Source: Bacillota bacterium
GTDB lineage: Bacteria; Bacillota; Clostridia; Lachnospirales; Lachnospiraceae
NCBI GenBank assembly: GCA_023399455.1
Contig: JAEWPN010000118.1
Coordinates: 1-22,970, forward strand
Direction of reading: 5' to 3'
DNA length: 22,970 nucleotides
Positions 8,495-18,500 of the stretch are shown in pieces. Below the pieces are notes generated by a model. It had not been told where the DNA came from, ran no database searches, and saw only the letters and a list, made by a program, of their open reading frames with translations. A program made the position numbers and the translations under genes. Position 1 is the stretch's first letter, and each line of letters opens with the position of its first letter.

Positions 8495-8508
8495 AATAGC
8501 ATCCTCCT

Positions 8509-8546
8509 AAAAACAAAGGCCCGGACATATTCATATGACCAAGCCT
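8509..8546 (-). terminator. Terminator-like leader hairpin before the aminotransferase (possible attenuator)
   Basis: Arms 8533-8546 and 8517-8530 pair on the minus strand over 14 positions with two G-U pairs and one mismatch. The hairpin is followed at once by UUGUUUUU and then by the GGAGGA ribosome binding site. It sits downstream of a good promoter at 8572-8600, so transcripts of the aminotransferase operon must pass it. It may be an attenuator, or the terminator of the regulator gene upstream. The short distance to the ribosome binding site could also affect translation. Confidence 0.55.
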
Positions 8547-8571
8547 CTCTGCTTTTCTTTATTATGTACAT

Positions 8572-8600
8572 ATTATAATACGGCGTTTTTATTATTACAA
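8572..8600 (-). promoter_or_regulatory. Sigma-A-type promoter of the aminotransferase/importer operon
   Basis: On the minus strand a -35 TTGTAA (8595-8600), a 17-bp spacer and a perfect -10 TATAAT (8572-8577). Transcription would start near 8565, giving a leader of about 70 bases that contains the terminator-like hairpin. It lies in the 191-bp gap between the PucR-type regulator and its probable target operon. Confidence 0.65.
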
Positions 8601-8622
8601 CGTATAATTGCATAGTATTTAT

Positions 8623-8678
8623 TGTGCTAATGCACATTTTTGGTCACTGTTCACTTCGTTCACAGTAACACATTTTTT
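8623..8678. promoter_or_regulatory. Inverted and direct repeats, candidate regulator-binding sites
   Basis: Three repeat features lie just upstream of the promoter. TGTGC-TAAT-GCACA is an inverted repeat at 8623-8636. GTCACTGT and ACAGTAAC (8643-8650, 8662-8669) form an imperfect inverted repeat with an 11-bp centre. CACATTTTT occurs twice, at 8633 and 8669, 36 bp apart. They fall roughly 58-104 bp upstream of the predicted start site, a position suited to an activator. Binding by the adjacent PucR-type protein is inference. The larger repeat has no U-tract on the minus strand, so it is not an obvious terminator. Confidence 0.4.
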
Positions 8679-8685
8679 CTAATTA

Positions 8686-9846
8686 TTATAAAACATCCTT
8701 TATCATAAGTCCAATGGAACATATAACCTTTGCTTCCAGATTAAGTAGATTATACCCTGTGATCCTTTCAATTTTCTTAATCATATTGTTTACCGTATTC
8801 CTATGTATGTATTGCTTTTCAGAGACCAGCTGAGGACTTCCGTTACAGCTGATATATATTTTCAGAAAATCCAGTAATCCGGTACCGTTCTCCTTATCAT
8901 ACTGCTCTATTTTTCCAATAATCGTATAATAGTAATCATATAACAAATTTTTATCCTTCACATCCATAAATATCTTTGTCAGGCCAAGCCTATCGTATCT
9001 TACTATCGATGTATTATTTCTTACCGCTATTTTATTGGTATTAATAGCGTTCTCAAAGTTATTCCTCTGATCCGATATCCCTGAAATAATAGAGCTGACA
9101 CCAATATAAATATCTGCCATTACATTGGCGTTTTTGATATTATACATAAAATCATCCAGAAAATGATTCACTTCTACTTCCGAATATTCCACCAGGACAA
9201 GGATCAGCGCTTCCTTATAGACAAAATGAATAAACAAATCCCTTATAGACCTTCCTGCCTTTTCCGCATATCTTGAAAGTCTCTTATATTTTTCAGTAAG
9301 GACTGAGTTATTATCCTCCTTTGCGGAAATACATAGGAAGCAAAAGGCGTTATCCCTCATAAATCCGTAGCGCTCCATTTGAAGAATCTGAGTCTCTTTA
9401 TCACCTATTTCGAATAATATATTTTTTATTGCAGAAGCCAGGCTATTTTCTATATTGTCACTATGTATGATTTTTTCACAAAAATTCCTTGTTACATCCA
9501 CCAATCTGATTTCCCACGGAATGGTAAAAAGAGGCATGTTTACCTCATTGCAGAAATCGATCACTTCCTGAGGCACTTCTTCTATATGAGGTCCCAGGTT
9601 TATGACAAATGCACTTGTGCTTACACTGTTTAATCGCTTTGCAAAGTCGAGCAGCCAGTTTTTATCTTTATTTCTTATTCCTGCCGTAAAAACCAGCTCC
9701 TGTCCATGCAAAAAGCTGCTGGCTTCTTCGTCTTCGATCGTATGAACCCATTGGACGAGATTATCCAGCCCGTTTTTTCCGGCAATCAATCTCATTTTAT
9801 ACAAAGACATCCCTTCGTTATATAACTTTCTGATCTGCAGTGCCAT
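8686..9846 (-). CDS. PucR-family transcriptional regulator
   Basis: A 386-residue protein with the layout of PucR/CdaR-type regulators. The N-terminal ligand-sensing PucR domain spans about 5-125 (MRLIAGKNGLDNLVQWVHTIE, then HGQELVFTAGIRN). A middle region follows (about 130-310). The C-terminal helix-turn-helix of the PucR/CdaR type is at about 325-386, with the characteristic YIHRNTVNNMIKKIERITGY. PucR in Bacillus controls purine catabolism, and relatives control amino acid and ureide use. Here it stands directly upstream of the aminotransferase operon, across a gap with repeats and a promoter, which makes that operon its likely target. A GGGAGGAG site precedes the ATG. It lies 47 bp after the orphan gene with no visible terminator between them, so the two may share a transcript. 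Confidence 0.87.
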   Translation of the reverse strand: MALQIRKLYNEGMSLYKMRLIAGKNGLDNLVQWVHTIEDEEASSFLHGQELVFTAGIRNKDKNWLLDFAKRLNSVSTSAFVINLGPHIEEVPQEVIDFCNEVNMPLFTIPWEIRLVDVTRNFCEKIIHSDNIENSLASAIKNILFEIGDKETQILQMERYGFMRDNAFCFLCISAKEDNNSVLTEKYKRLSRYAEKAGRSIRDLFIHFVYKEALILVLVEYSEVEVNHFLDDFMYNIKNANVMADIYIGVSSIISGISDQRNNFENAINTNKIAVRNNTSIVRYDRLGLTKIFMDVKDKNLLYDYYYTIIGKIEQYDKENGTGLLDFLKIYISCNGSPQLVSEKQYIHRNTVNNMIKKIERITGYNLLNLEAKVICSIGLMIKDVL

Positions 9847-9893
9847 AAAGTTTCTCCTCCCGAATTACCGAATAATCTAAGCATAAAAATCTT

Positions 9894-10499
9894 TCATATA
9901 TTCTGAAAAATGAAATTATCTTTATAACATTTATCCGCCAGTTTCCGGTTCATTTGCTCCAGCTCATTCTTATGGGCAAAATATTCCTCGTTGCGCTCCT
10001 CCCTCTCATAAGTACGTTTATACCACATCTGCTCCCAGAATTCCATATAATCCGTACTATCATTCATAATATTTGCTTTTCTATTTTTCTTTGCTGAAGA
10101 ACTGGAGGAATCTTCTGAATAATCCCACTCATTATATCCCTCTCCCCGGCATTCTTCTTTTGTCGCACCTATATATTCATAATCTGTGCCGGAAATATAT
10201 TCCTTCTTATTCGTCATCATTGACATATTTACTGAGCGATTCTCTCTAATATAACCAAGCACCCATTTTTCATACTCTGGATCATCCTTCATCGCTTGAT
10301 AGCCTTCTTCCGAGATTACAAGTGTCTCCGCAATTTTTTTGTGCGAAGGATGAGATGGTATTTTATCGATTTCCCGGCGAATCCTGCATTTGTATTCCTC
10401 TAAAGTTTCCACATCATTTTCTACGGTGTCTGAAATATTCTTACTATTGTATGCATAGACTCTGCCTGCTCCCCAATTACTTTCTAATAATACCGACAT
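9894..10499 (-). CDS. Hypothetical protein, unrecognised
   Basis: A 201-residue soluble, highly charged protein without signal peptide or membrane segment. I cannot assign a family with confidence. Its best-ordered part is residues 31-88: an EYKCRIRREIDKIPSHPSH stretch, then ISEEGYQAMKDDPEYEKWVL, which looks like a compact helical domain and recalls small Lachnospiraceae proteins of unknown role. A low-complexity run of serines (131-135) followed by lysines leads to a Glu/Arg/Tyr-rich C-terminal helix (about 156-190) that may coil. The start is well supported by GAGGAGGGG ten bases or fewer upstream. A possible -10 (TACAAT on the minus strand, 10521-10526) lacks a clear -35. The gene stands between the tuf terminators and the PucR-type regulator and may be expressed with the latter. 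Confidence 0.65.
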   Translation of the reverse strand: MSVLLESNWGAGRVYAYNSKNISDTVENDVETLEEYKCRIRREIDKIPSHPSHKKIAETLVISEEGYQAMKDDPEYEKWVLGYIRENRSVNMSMMTNKKEYISGTDYEYIGATKEECRGEGYNEWDYSEDSSSSSAKKNRKANIMNDSTDYMEFWEQMWYKRTYEREERNEEYFAHKNELEQMNRKLADKCYKDNFIFQNI

Positions 10500-10579
10500 T
10501 TTTGCCCCTCCTCATTTTTTATTGTATTCCTTTTATCGATTATTTAATAGCTTATATTTTTTGATCTAATTTCAGCTTT

Positions 10580-10625
10580 AAAAAAATGACACTAAAGTTC
10601 TTCTGTTTCAAGAATTTTAATGTCA
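10580..10625 (-). terminator. Second intrinsic terminator after tuf
   Basis: Arms 10610-10625 and 10587-10602 make a 16-pair stem on the minus strand, including two G-U pairs, around a seven-base loop. Seven U residues follow (10580-10586). The wobble pairs exist only in minus-strand RNA, which supports the direction. It stands about 120 bp beyond the first tuf terminator and could end read-through or a short separate transcript. Confidence 0.75.
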
Positions 10626-10687
10626 TCCGTGACTAACTTTTCTATACTCTCTATATCGGCATTTCTTCCAATTTTTTTACCTTTCAT
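10592..10687 (-). CDS. Doubtful 31-residue reading frame
   Basis: An ATG frame of 31 codons begins MKGKKIGRNADIES and ends ILETEEL. Its stop codon and last codons lie inside the stem of the following terminator. The upstream GGAACAAACAA is a poor ribosome binding site. It may be a remnant, a leader-type peptide or chance. No family is recognised. Confidence 0.15.
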   Translation of the reverse strand: MKGKKIGRNADIESIEKLVTDDIKILETEEL

Positions 10688-10747
10688 TTGTTTGTTCCAT
10701 TATATATACTTATAATTTGTTACCATAAATAAAGGGGCAATTCTACT

Positions 10748-10783
10748 AAAAAACCGCAATCCCTCATAAATGAAAGATTGCGG
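10748..10783 (-). terminator. Intrinsic terminator of tuf
   Basis: CCGCAATC (minus strand, from 10783) pairs with GATTGCGG (ending 10754) across a 14-base loop, followed by six U residues (10748-10753). It lies 36 bp after the tuf stop codon, which is where the str operon transcript should end. Confidence 0.85.
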
Positions 10784-10818
10784 CATTTATTTTAATCTAT
10801 TATGATGCTAAATCAAGA

Positions 10819-12012
10819 TTACTCCATAATTGTAGCAACACGGCCTGAGCCAACGGTACGTCCGCCTTCACGAATAGCGAAGGTAAGACCCTGCTCCATA
10901 GCGATGGGATGGATCAATTCAATCGTCATCTCTACGTTGTCACCAGGCATGCACATTTCTGTTCCTGCCGGAAGATCGCATACGCCAGTTACGTCAGTTG
11001 TTCTGAAGTAGAACTGAGGTCTGTAGTTGTTGAAGAAAGGAGTATGACGTCCACCTTCGTCTTTTGTCAGAACGTAAACCTGAGCTGTAAATTTCTTGTG
11101 ACATTTTACAGAACCGGGTTTGGAAAGAACCTGACCTCTCTCAATGTCTGTTCTCTGGATACCACGAAGCAATGCACCGATGTTATCACCAGCCTGAGCT
11201 TCGTCAAGCATCTTACGGAACATTTCGATACCGGTAACAACGGTCTTTCTGGACTCTTCTTTGATACCAACAACTTCAACTTCCTCATTGAGGTGAAGTG
11301 TACCACGCTCAACACGTCCTGTAGCAACAGTACCACGACCAGTAATCGTGAATACGTCTTCGACAGGCATAAGGAAAGGCTTATCTGTATCGCGAACCGG
11401 GTCCGGAACATAGCTGTCAACAGCGTTCATAAGCTCAAGAATCTTGTCGCCCCACTCGCCGTTCGGATCTTCGAGAGCCTTTAAAGCGGATCCCTGAATA
11501 ACCGGTGTGTCATCGCCCGGGAATTCATACTCAGACAATAAGTCTCTAACTTCCATCTCAACTAACTCGAGCAATTCAGCATCGTCAACCATATCACATT
11601 TGTTCATGAATACTACGATATAAGGAACACCCACCTGACGGGAAAGTAAGATGTGCTCTTTCGTCTGAGCCATAACACCGTCAGTTGCAGCAACAACGAG
11701 GATAGCACCATCCATCTGAGCAGCACCGGTGATCATGTTCTTTACATAATCGGCATGTCCGGGGCAGTCAACGTGTGCATAGTGTCTCTTCTCTGTCTCA
11801 TACTCAACGTGAGAAGTAGAAATCGTGATACCACGTTCTCTTTCTTCCGGAGCCTTATCGATCATATCGAATGCAACAGCCTGGCCTGTGCCCAGTCTTA
11901 CATTCAACGTCTTTGTGATTGCTGCTGTTAAAGTTGTTTTACCATGATCAACATGACCAATGGTTCCAATATTACAATGGGGTTTGTTTCTTTCAAATTT
12001 AGCTTTAGCCAT
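10819..12012 (-). CDS. tuf: Elongation factor Tu
   Basis: A 397-residue EF-Tu, the GTPase that carries aminoacyl-tRNA to the ribosome in the cytoplasm. GTP-binding motifs are G1 GHVDHGKT at 19-26, the switch I RGITIST region from residue 60, DCPGH at 82-86 with switch II His86, NKCD at 137-140 and SALKAL near 175. Domains 2 and 3 are complete, ending [17 protein letters not shown] precedes the ATG. It follows fusA by 123 bp and has its own strong promoter in that gap, so it can be expressed both with the str operon and alone. A clean terminator follows. No second tuf copy is seen in the window. Confidence 0.98.
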   Translation of the reverse strand: MAKAKFERNKPHCNIGTIGHVDHGKTTLTAAITKTLNVRLGTGQAVAFDMIDKAPEERERGITISTSHVEYETEKRHYAHVDCPGHADYVKNMITGAAQMDGAILVVAATDGVMAQTKEHILLSRQVGVPYIVVFMNKCDMVDDAELLELVEMEVRDLLSEYEFPGDDTPVIQGSALKALEDPNGEWGDKILELMNAVDSYVPDPVRDTDKPFLMPVEDVFTITGRGTVATGRVERGTLHLNEEVEVVGIKEESRKTVVTGIEMFRKMLDEAQAGDNIGALLRGIQRTDIERGQVLSKPGSVKCHKKFTAQVYVLTKDEGGRHTPFFNNYRPQFYFRTTDVTGVCDLPAGTEMCMPGDNVEMTIELIHPIAMEQGLTFAIREGGRTVGSGRVATIME

Positions 12013-12081
12013 TTCTAAAGTCCTCCTTTAATTTGTTTAACAATATAATTTTATTTTTTTCGATTAACTCGGCTATCTTTG

Positions 12082-12110
12082 ATTATATTAAATAATACCA
12101 AGTTTTTCAA
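12082..12110 (-). promoter_or_regulatory. Internal promoter for tuf
   Basis: On the minus strand a -35 TTGAAA (12105-12110), a 17-bp spacer and a perfect -10 TATAAT (12082-12087). It lies in the fusA-tuf gap with a predicted start near 12075 and a leader of about 62 bases. It would allow extra tuf transcription beyond the str operon, as expected for the most abundant translation factor. Confidence 0.75.
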
Positions 12111-12135
12111 GCACTATTTATGTCCTGCAGTTTGA

Positions 12136-14253
12136 TTATTTTGACTTAGCTGCCAGAACCTTTTCCTGTACGCTCTTCGGTACCTGCTCGTATTTCTCAA
12201 AGAACATGGAATAGTTACCGCGTCCCTGTGTCTTGGAACGTAAGTCAGTAGCATATCCGAACATCTCAGCAAGCGGAACATAACCTCTTACCATCTTACC
12301 GCCTCCGATGTCCTCCATACCTTCGATACGTCCGCGCCTGGAGTTGATATCACCGATAACATCACCCATGTAGTCTTCAGGCATCGTAACTTCTACCTTC
12401 ATGATAGGCTCCAAAAGTACCGGATTCGCTTTCTTCATAGCTTCCTTGAATGCCATGGAACCTGCAATATGGAATGCCATTTCGGAAGAGTCGACTTCGT
12501 GGTAGGAACCGTCATAAACGTTAGCGTGTACACCGAGTACGGGGAATCCGCCAAGAACACCTGACTTGGAAGCCTCTTCGATACCTTCGCCTACAGCCGG
12601 GATGTACTCCTTCGGAATAGCACCGCCCACAACTGTGGATTCGAATTTGAAGATTTCCTCGCCGTTAGGATCCATAGGCTCGAATTTAACCTTACAATGT
12701 CCGTACTGTCCACGGCCACCGGACTGTTTTGCATACTTGTAATCCTGATCCACAGGTTTTGTAAACGTCTCTTTGTAAGAAACCTGAGGAGCGCCTACGT
12801 TAGCTTCTACCTTGAATTCACGAAGAAGTCTGTCTACGATGATTTCCAGATGGAGCTCGCCCATACCTGCAATAATCGTCTGTCCGGTCTCCGGATTTGT
12901 GTGAGCACGGAATGTAGGATCTTCTTCCGCAAGTTTTGCCAAAGCTTCACCCATTTTACCCTGTCCTGCTTTTGTCTTAGGCTCGATTGCCAACTCGATA
13001 ACCGGTTCAGGGAATTCCATGGATTCGAGAATTACCGGATGCTGCTCATCACAGATAGTATCGCCAGTCGTTGTAACTTTAAATCCTACCGCTGCAGCAA
13101 TGTCGCCGGAGTAAACCTTATCTAACTCCGCCCTCTTGTTCGCGTGCATCTGAAGAATACGTCCAACACGTTCTTTTTTATCCTTTGTTGCATTCAGTAC
13201 ATAAGAACCTGAGTTCACCGTACCGGAATAAACTCTGAAGAATGCCAGTTTACCTACAAACGGATCCGCCATAATCTTGAATGCCAAAGCAGAGAAAGGT
13301 TCTTCATCGGAAGAGTGTCTTTCCACTTCATTGCCGTCCAAATCGACACCCTTAATAGCCGGGATGTCTGTAGGAGCAGGCATGAACTCCAAGACTGCGT
13401 TTAAAAGCTTCTGAACGCCTTTGTTTCTATAAGCGGTACCGCAGCATACGGGTATTGCAGTACACTCGCAGGTTCCTTTTCTCAAAGCTGCTTTCAACTG
13501 CTCATTGGTCGGCTCTTCGCCTTCCAAATACATCATCATCAAGTCGTCATCCAACTCGCTGATCTTTTCTACTAATTCCGAGCGATAGAGCTCAGCATCA
13601 TCTTTCATATCGTCCGGAATATCTACGATAGAAATGTCCTCGCCCTTTTCGTCATTATAAATATATGCTTTCATTTCAAACAAATCAATGATTCCTTTGA
13701 AACTGTCTTCTTTACCTATCGGTAACTGGATGCAGATAGCATTCTTACCAAGTCTTGTCTTGATCTGCTCTACTGCTCCATAGAAGTTCGCACCCAAAAT
13801 GTCCATCTTATTGATGAATGCCATTCTCGGTACATTATAGGTGTCAGCCTGACGCCATACGTTTTCAGATTGAGGCTCTACACCACCCTTTGCACAAAAT
13901 ACGCCTACTGCGCCATCGAGTACACGGAGTGAACGCTCAACCTCTACCGTAAAGTCAACGTGTCCTGGCGTATCGATAATATTGATACGATGTTCCAATG
14001 CTCCAGGCTTCGCTTGCGTGCCTTCCTGCAATGTCCAGTGACAAGTTGTTGCGGCTGATGTTATTGTAATACCTCTTTCCTGTTCCTGCTCCATCCAGTC
14101 CATGGTAGCAGTACCTTCGTGAGTATCACCAATCTTATAATTAACACCGGTATAAAACAAGATACGTTCCGTAAGAGTCGTCTTACCCGCATCAATGTGA
14201 GCCATAATACCGATGTTTCTGGTTCTCTCTAATGGATATTCTCTTCCAGCCAA
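12136..14253 (-). CDS. fusA: Elongation factor G (TTG start)
   Basis: A 705-residue EF-G, the GTPase that drives ribosomal translocation and, with RRF, ribosome recycling. G1 AHIDAGKT is at 18-25, RGITI at 60-64, DTPGH at 94-98 and NKMD at 148-151. The rest shows the usual domains II-V, including [13 protein letters not shown] in domain IV. The start codon is TTG, supported by AAGGAGGA eight bases upstream and by the family N-terminus ([18 protein letters not shown]). There is no nearby upstream ATG in frame. It begins 14 bp after the rpsG stop, and the ribosome binding site overlaps the end of rpsG, which suggests coupled translation. Ordinary length, no disruption. Confidence 0.97.
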   Translation of the reverse strand: MAGREYPLERTRNIGIMAHIDAGKTTLTERILFYTGVNYKIGDTHEGTATMDWMEQEQERGITITSAATTCHWTLQEGTQAKPGALEHRINIIDTPGHVDFTVEVERSLRVLDGAVGVFCAKGGVEPQSENVWRQADTYNVPRMAFINKMDILGANFYGAVEQIKTRLGKNAICIQLPIGKEDSFKGIIDLFEMKAYIYNDEKGEDISIVDIPDDMKDDAELYRSELVEKISELDDDLMMMYLEGEEPTNEQLKAALRKGTCECTAIPVCCGTAYRNKGVQKLLNAVLEFMPAPTDIPAIKGVDLDGNEVERHSSDEEPFSALAFKIMADPFVGKLAFFRVYSGTVNSGSYVLNATKDKKERVGRILQMHANKRAELDKVYSGDIAAAVGFKVTTTGDTICDEQHPVILESMEFPEPVIELAIEPKTKAGQGKMGEALAKLAEEDPTFRAHTNPETGQTIIAGMGELHLEIIVDRLLREFKVEANVGAPQVSYKETFTKPVDQDYKYAKQSGGRGQYGHCKVKFEPMDPNGEEIFKFESTVVGGAIPKEYIPAVGEGIEEASKSGVLGGFPVLGVHANVYDGSYHEVDSSEMAFHIAGSMAFKEAMKKANPVLLEPIMKVEVTMPEDYMGDVIGDINSRRGRIEGMEDIGGGKMVRGYVPLAEMFGYATDLRSKTQGRGNYSMFFEKYEQVPKSVQEKVLAAKSK

Positions 14254-14267
14254 GGGTTATTCCTCCT

Positions 14268-14904
<637 letters not shown>

Positions 14905-15324
14905 TTATTTACCAGCCTTAGGTCTCTTTGCTCCATATTTGGAACGAGCCTGTCTTCTATTAGCGACTCCCGCAGTATCGAGCGTACCTCTGATTACATG
15001 GTATCTTGTACCCGGTAAGTCCTTTACTCTACCACCTCTGATAAGAACAACGCTGTGCTCCTGCAGATTGTGGCCTTCTCCCGGAATGTAGCTCGTTACT
15101 TCGATTCCGTTAGAAAGACGAACTCTGGCGATTTTTCTAAGGGCTGAGTTAGGTTTCTTAGGAGTTGCTGTCTTAACAGCTGTACAAACACCCCTTTTCT
15201 GAGGAGAAGAAGTTTCGATTGCTTTCTTATGAAGAGAGTTGTAACCCTTCTGGAGAGCAGGTGCTGTTGACTTCTTTTCTGATGTCTGACGTCCTTTTCT
15301 TACTAACTGGTTAAATGTTGGCAT
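14905..15324 (-). CDS. rpsL: Ribosomal protein S12
   Basis: A 139-residue S12, a decoding-centre protein of the 30S subunit. It has the longer N-terminal region found in many Gram-positive bacteria (residues 11-40) compared with E. coli. The conserved [11 protein letters not shown] (54-64) and [13 protein letters not shown] (97-109) loops are intact. Lys56 and Lys101 correspond to E. coli Lys42 and Lys87, where changes give streptomycin resistance; both are the sensitive-type residue here. TAGGAGGTG precedes the ATG. It is the first gene of the str operon and is served by the promoter 115-143 bp upstream. No L7Ae-like gene sits between rpoC and rpsL, unlike in Bacillus. Confidence 0.98.
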   Translation of the reverse strand: MPTFNQLVRKGRQTSEKKSTAPALQKGYNSLHKKAIETSSPQKRGVCTAVKTATPKKPNSALRKIARVRLSNGIEVTSYIPGEGHNLQEHSVVLIRGGRVKDLPGTRYHVIRGTLDTAGVANRRQARSKYGAKRPKAGK

Positions 15325-15403
15325 TCTGTTTCACCTCCTATGGTATAAACTTATGATTTTCTTGTGTCGCATCCGATCCGTTTCAGTATTTATTAAAATG
15401 CGC

Positions 15404-15462
15404 AAAAAAAGAAAACGCATCTGCATGCACACTTTGTTAGTATAAGTGGTTGCAGATGCGTT
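15404..15462 (-). terminator. Intrinsic terminator after rpoC, overlapping the rpsL promoter
   Basis: A perfect 12-bp inverted repeat (15414-15425 and 15451-15462) with a small inner stem CACTT/AAGTG in its 25-base loop. On the minus strand the stem is followed by TTCTTTTTTT (15404-15413). It lies about 40 bp after the rpoC stop. The 5' arm falls in the spacer and first -35 base of the rpsL promoter, and the -10 lies in the loop. Only RNA coming from rpoBC therefore contains both arms. Confidence 0.8.
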
Positions 15463-15467
15463 GTCAA
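15439..15467 (-). promoter_or_regulatory. Promoter of the str operon (rpsL)
   Basis: On the minus strand a consensus -35 TTGACA (15462-15467), a 17-bp spacer and a -10 TATACT (15439-15444). The start site is predicted near 15432, leaving a leader of roughly 108 bases before rpsL. The new transcript carries only the 3' arm of the overlapping terminator stem and so should not be terminated. Confidence 0.85.
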
Positions 15468-15503
15468 TATTTTTTTTATATTTTGAAACGTTTTCCTATA
15501 AAC

Positions 15504-18500
15504 TTAGACTTCTGTTTCTTCGAAATTCTCTTCTTCAGCATATAAATCGCCAAAAGTCATCTCTTCATCGAAAAGACCGTCCTCATCAAAGGAAATTGTA
15601 CCCATCAGATTGTTGTCCGTATCCAGCGAGGTGCTGCGGTATCTCTTCATACCCGTTCCCGCAGGAATCAGCTTACCGATGATAACATTTTCCTTAAGAC
15701 CGATCAGCGGATCTACTTTTCCTTTGATTGCCGCTTCGGTAAGAACCTTCGTGGTCTCCTGGAAGGAAGCTGCGGAAAGAAAGGAATTGGTGGCCAGAGA
15801 CGCCTTAGTAATGCCGAGCATTACCTGCTTGCCCTCCGCCGGTTCTTTGCCTTCTTCTATCAGCTTATCATTCATATCCTCGAAGTCCAGGATATCCACC
15901 AGAGTTCCCGGCAGGTATTCCGCATCGCCATTGTTCTCGATACGTATCTTCTTGAGCATCTGGCGTACGATGACCTCGATATGCTTATCACTGATATCAA
16001 CACCCTGAAGACGATATACACGCTGTACCTCGCGAAGCATATAATCCTGAACTGGGCGCACGCCCTTGATCTTCAGCAAATCATGAGGATTCACACTTCC
16101 TTCTGTCAGCTCGTCGCCGGCCTCAAGCACCGTTCCGTCCAAAATCTTTATTCTGGATCCATAGGGAATGAGATAAGTCTTAGTCTCTCCCGTTTCCTCG
16201 TTAGTTATGATGATTTCGCGCTTCTTCTTCGTATCCTTAATGGTTGCTATGCCGCCAAATTCTGCAATGATCGCAAGTCCCTTGGGCTTTCTCGCTTCGA
16301 AAAGCTCCTCGACACGGGGAAGACCCTGTGTGATATCATCGCCCGCAACGCCGCCTGTATGGAAAGTACGCATGGTAAGCTGTGTACCGGGTTCACCGAT
16401 TGACTGTGCCGCGATAATTCCGACTGCTTCACCTACCTGTACAGCCTCGCCCGTTGCCATGTTGGCGCCATAGCACTTCGCACATATTCCATTGTGCGAA
16501 CGGCAGGTAAGAATCGTACGGATTTTGACCGCTTCCAAAGGTTCACCCTTTTCATTCACGCCGACGCTCATGATCTTAGCTGCGCGGCTGGGAGTTATCA
16601 TATGATTTTTCTTTACGATCAGATTACCGTCTCTATCTTTTACATCCTCGCAGGCATATCTGCCATTGATTCTGTCTTTCAAGCCTTCGATTGTTTCTTT
16701 TCCATCCATGAAAGCCTTTACGACCATTCCCGGAATCTCTTCTCTGCCTTCGCAGCAGTCCACTTCGCGAATGATAAGCTCCTGAGAAACGTCGACCATA
16801 CGCCTTGTCAGGTATCCTGAGTCAGCAGTACGAAGTGCCGTATCCGACAGACCCTTGCGGGCACCGTGTGCGGACATGAAGTACTCCAAAACGTCCAGCC
16901 CTTCACGGAAGTTGGATTTAATAGGAAGTTCAATGGTTCTACCGGTAGTATCCGCCATAAGTCCACGCATACCTGCCAGCTGCTTAATCTGCTGATTGGA
17001 ACCACGGGCTCCGGAGTCGGCCATCATGAAGATGTTGTTGTACTTATCCAGTCCTGTCAGAAGAACTTCTGTCAGCTCTTTATCCGTCTCGTTCCATGTT
17101 TCCACAACGGCACGGTATCTTTCTTCCTCCGTAATAAGACCCCTTCTGAAATTCTGGGAAATCTTATCTACCGTTAACTGAGCCTCATTCAACATTTCCT
17201 GCTTCTGCTCCGGCACCGTCATGTCGGAAATGGAAACCGTCATCGCCGCCTTGGTAGAATATTTATATCCGGTGGATTTAATTAAGTCCAGTACCTCTGC
17301 TGTCTTGGAAGCACCGTGTGTATTAATAACTTTTTCGAGGATCTGCTTTAACTGCTTTTTGCCTACATGGAAATCTACTTCCAGCTTCAGAAGGTTCTCA
17401 GGGTCGGTTCTGTCCACGAATCCCAAATCCTGAGGAAGTATCTCATTGAATAAAAAGCGTCCCAGTGTGGATTCCACATTTTCGCTCACTTCTTCGCCTT
17501 TTTCATTCTTCCTCGTCACCTTTACCTTGATTCTGGAATGCAAGGTACAGAAGCCGTTTTCATAAGCGAGAATAGCTTCGTTTACGTTCTTATAGAACTT
17601 GCCTTCTCCTACCGCGCCCGGTCTTTCCTGTGTCAAATAGTAGATGCCGAGGACCATATCCTGTGAAGGAACGGCTACCGGCCCGCCGTCGGACGGCTTA
17701 AGCAGATTGTTAGGCGAAAGCAGAAGGAAACGGCACTCCGCCTGCGCTTCCACGGAAAGCGGAAGGTGTACGGCCATCTGGTCACCATCGAAATCGGCAT
17801 TAAATGCGGTACATACGAGAGGATGGAGCTTGATCGCCTTACCCTCTACGAGAATAGGCTCAAATGCCTGAATTCCCAGTCTGTGCAGCGTAGGAGCACG
17901 GTTAAGCATAACCGGATGCTCTTTGATCACTTCCTCCAAGACATCCCATACCTGCGAATCCAGTCTCTCTACCAGCTTCTTTGCATTTTTAATATTCTGC
18001 GAAATACCTCTCCCTACCAATTCTTTCATAACGAAAGGTTTGAAAAGCTCAATCGCCATCTCCTTCGGAAGACCGCACTGATAAATCTTAAGCTCCGGCC
18101 CTACAACGATAACGGAACGTCCCGAGTAATCGACACGCTTTCCGAGCAGGTTCTGACGGAAACGTCCGGACTTACCCTTTAACATATCGGAAAGAGACTT
18201 TAAGGCTCTGTTGCCCGGCCCCGTTACCGGCCGTCCGCGGCGGCCGTTATCGATAAGTGCATCTACGGCCTCCTGAAGCATTCTCTTCTCGTTGCGCACG
18301 ATGATATCGGGAGCGCCAAGCTCGAGGAGTCTCTTCAGACGATTATTTCTATTGATAATTCTTCTATATAAGTCATTTAGGTCGGAGGTCGCAAAGCGTC
18401 CGCCGTCCAGCTGTACCATAGGACGCAAATCCGGAGGAATTACCGGAACCGCATCCATAATCATCCACTCCGGGCGATTTCCGGATTCTCTGAAGGCTTC

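Larger units (their letters stand above)
10500..10818. other. 319-bp gap between tuf and the orphan gene
   Basis: An AT-rich gap holding two intrinsic terminators on the minus strand (10748-10783 and 10580-10625), a doubtful 31-codon frame (10592-10687), and two weak promoter-like -10 boxes on the minus strand, TATAAT at 10699-10704 and TACAAT at 10521-10526, neither with a good -35. I see no tRNA or repeat family here. It marks the boundary between the translation genes and the catabolic locus. Confidence 0.6.

Noticed and set aside
8481..8534. Seventeen-residue leader peptide overlapping the aminotransferase start
   Set aside because: The frame MNMSGPLF... exists, but its ATG lies within the hairpin and lacks a good ribosome binding site, and it has no codon run that would sense a metabolite.
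1..9846. Allantoin/purine degradation locus, suggested by the PucR-type regulator and the M20 hydrolase
   Set aside because: The purine route would use a class V ureidoglycine aminotransferase, not a class III enzyme with a semialdehyde reductase. The visible genes fit an omega-amino acid better. The missing part of the hydrolase could reopen this.
11106..11420. A 104-codon minus-strand frame inside tuf
   Set aside because: It is a different reading frame within the EF-Tu gene and has no features of a real protein.
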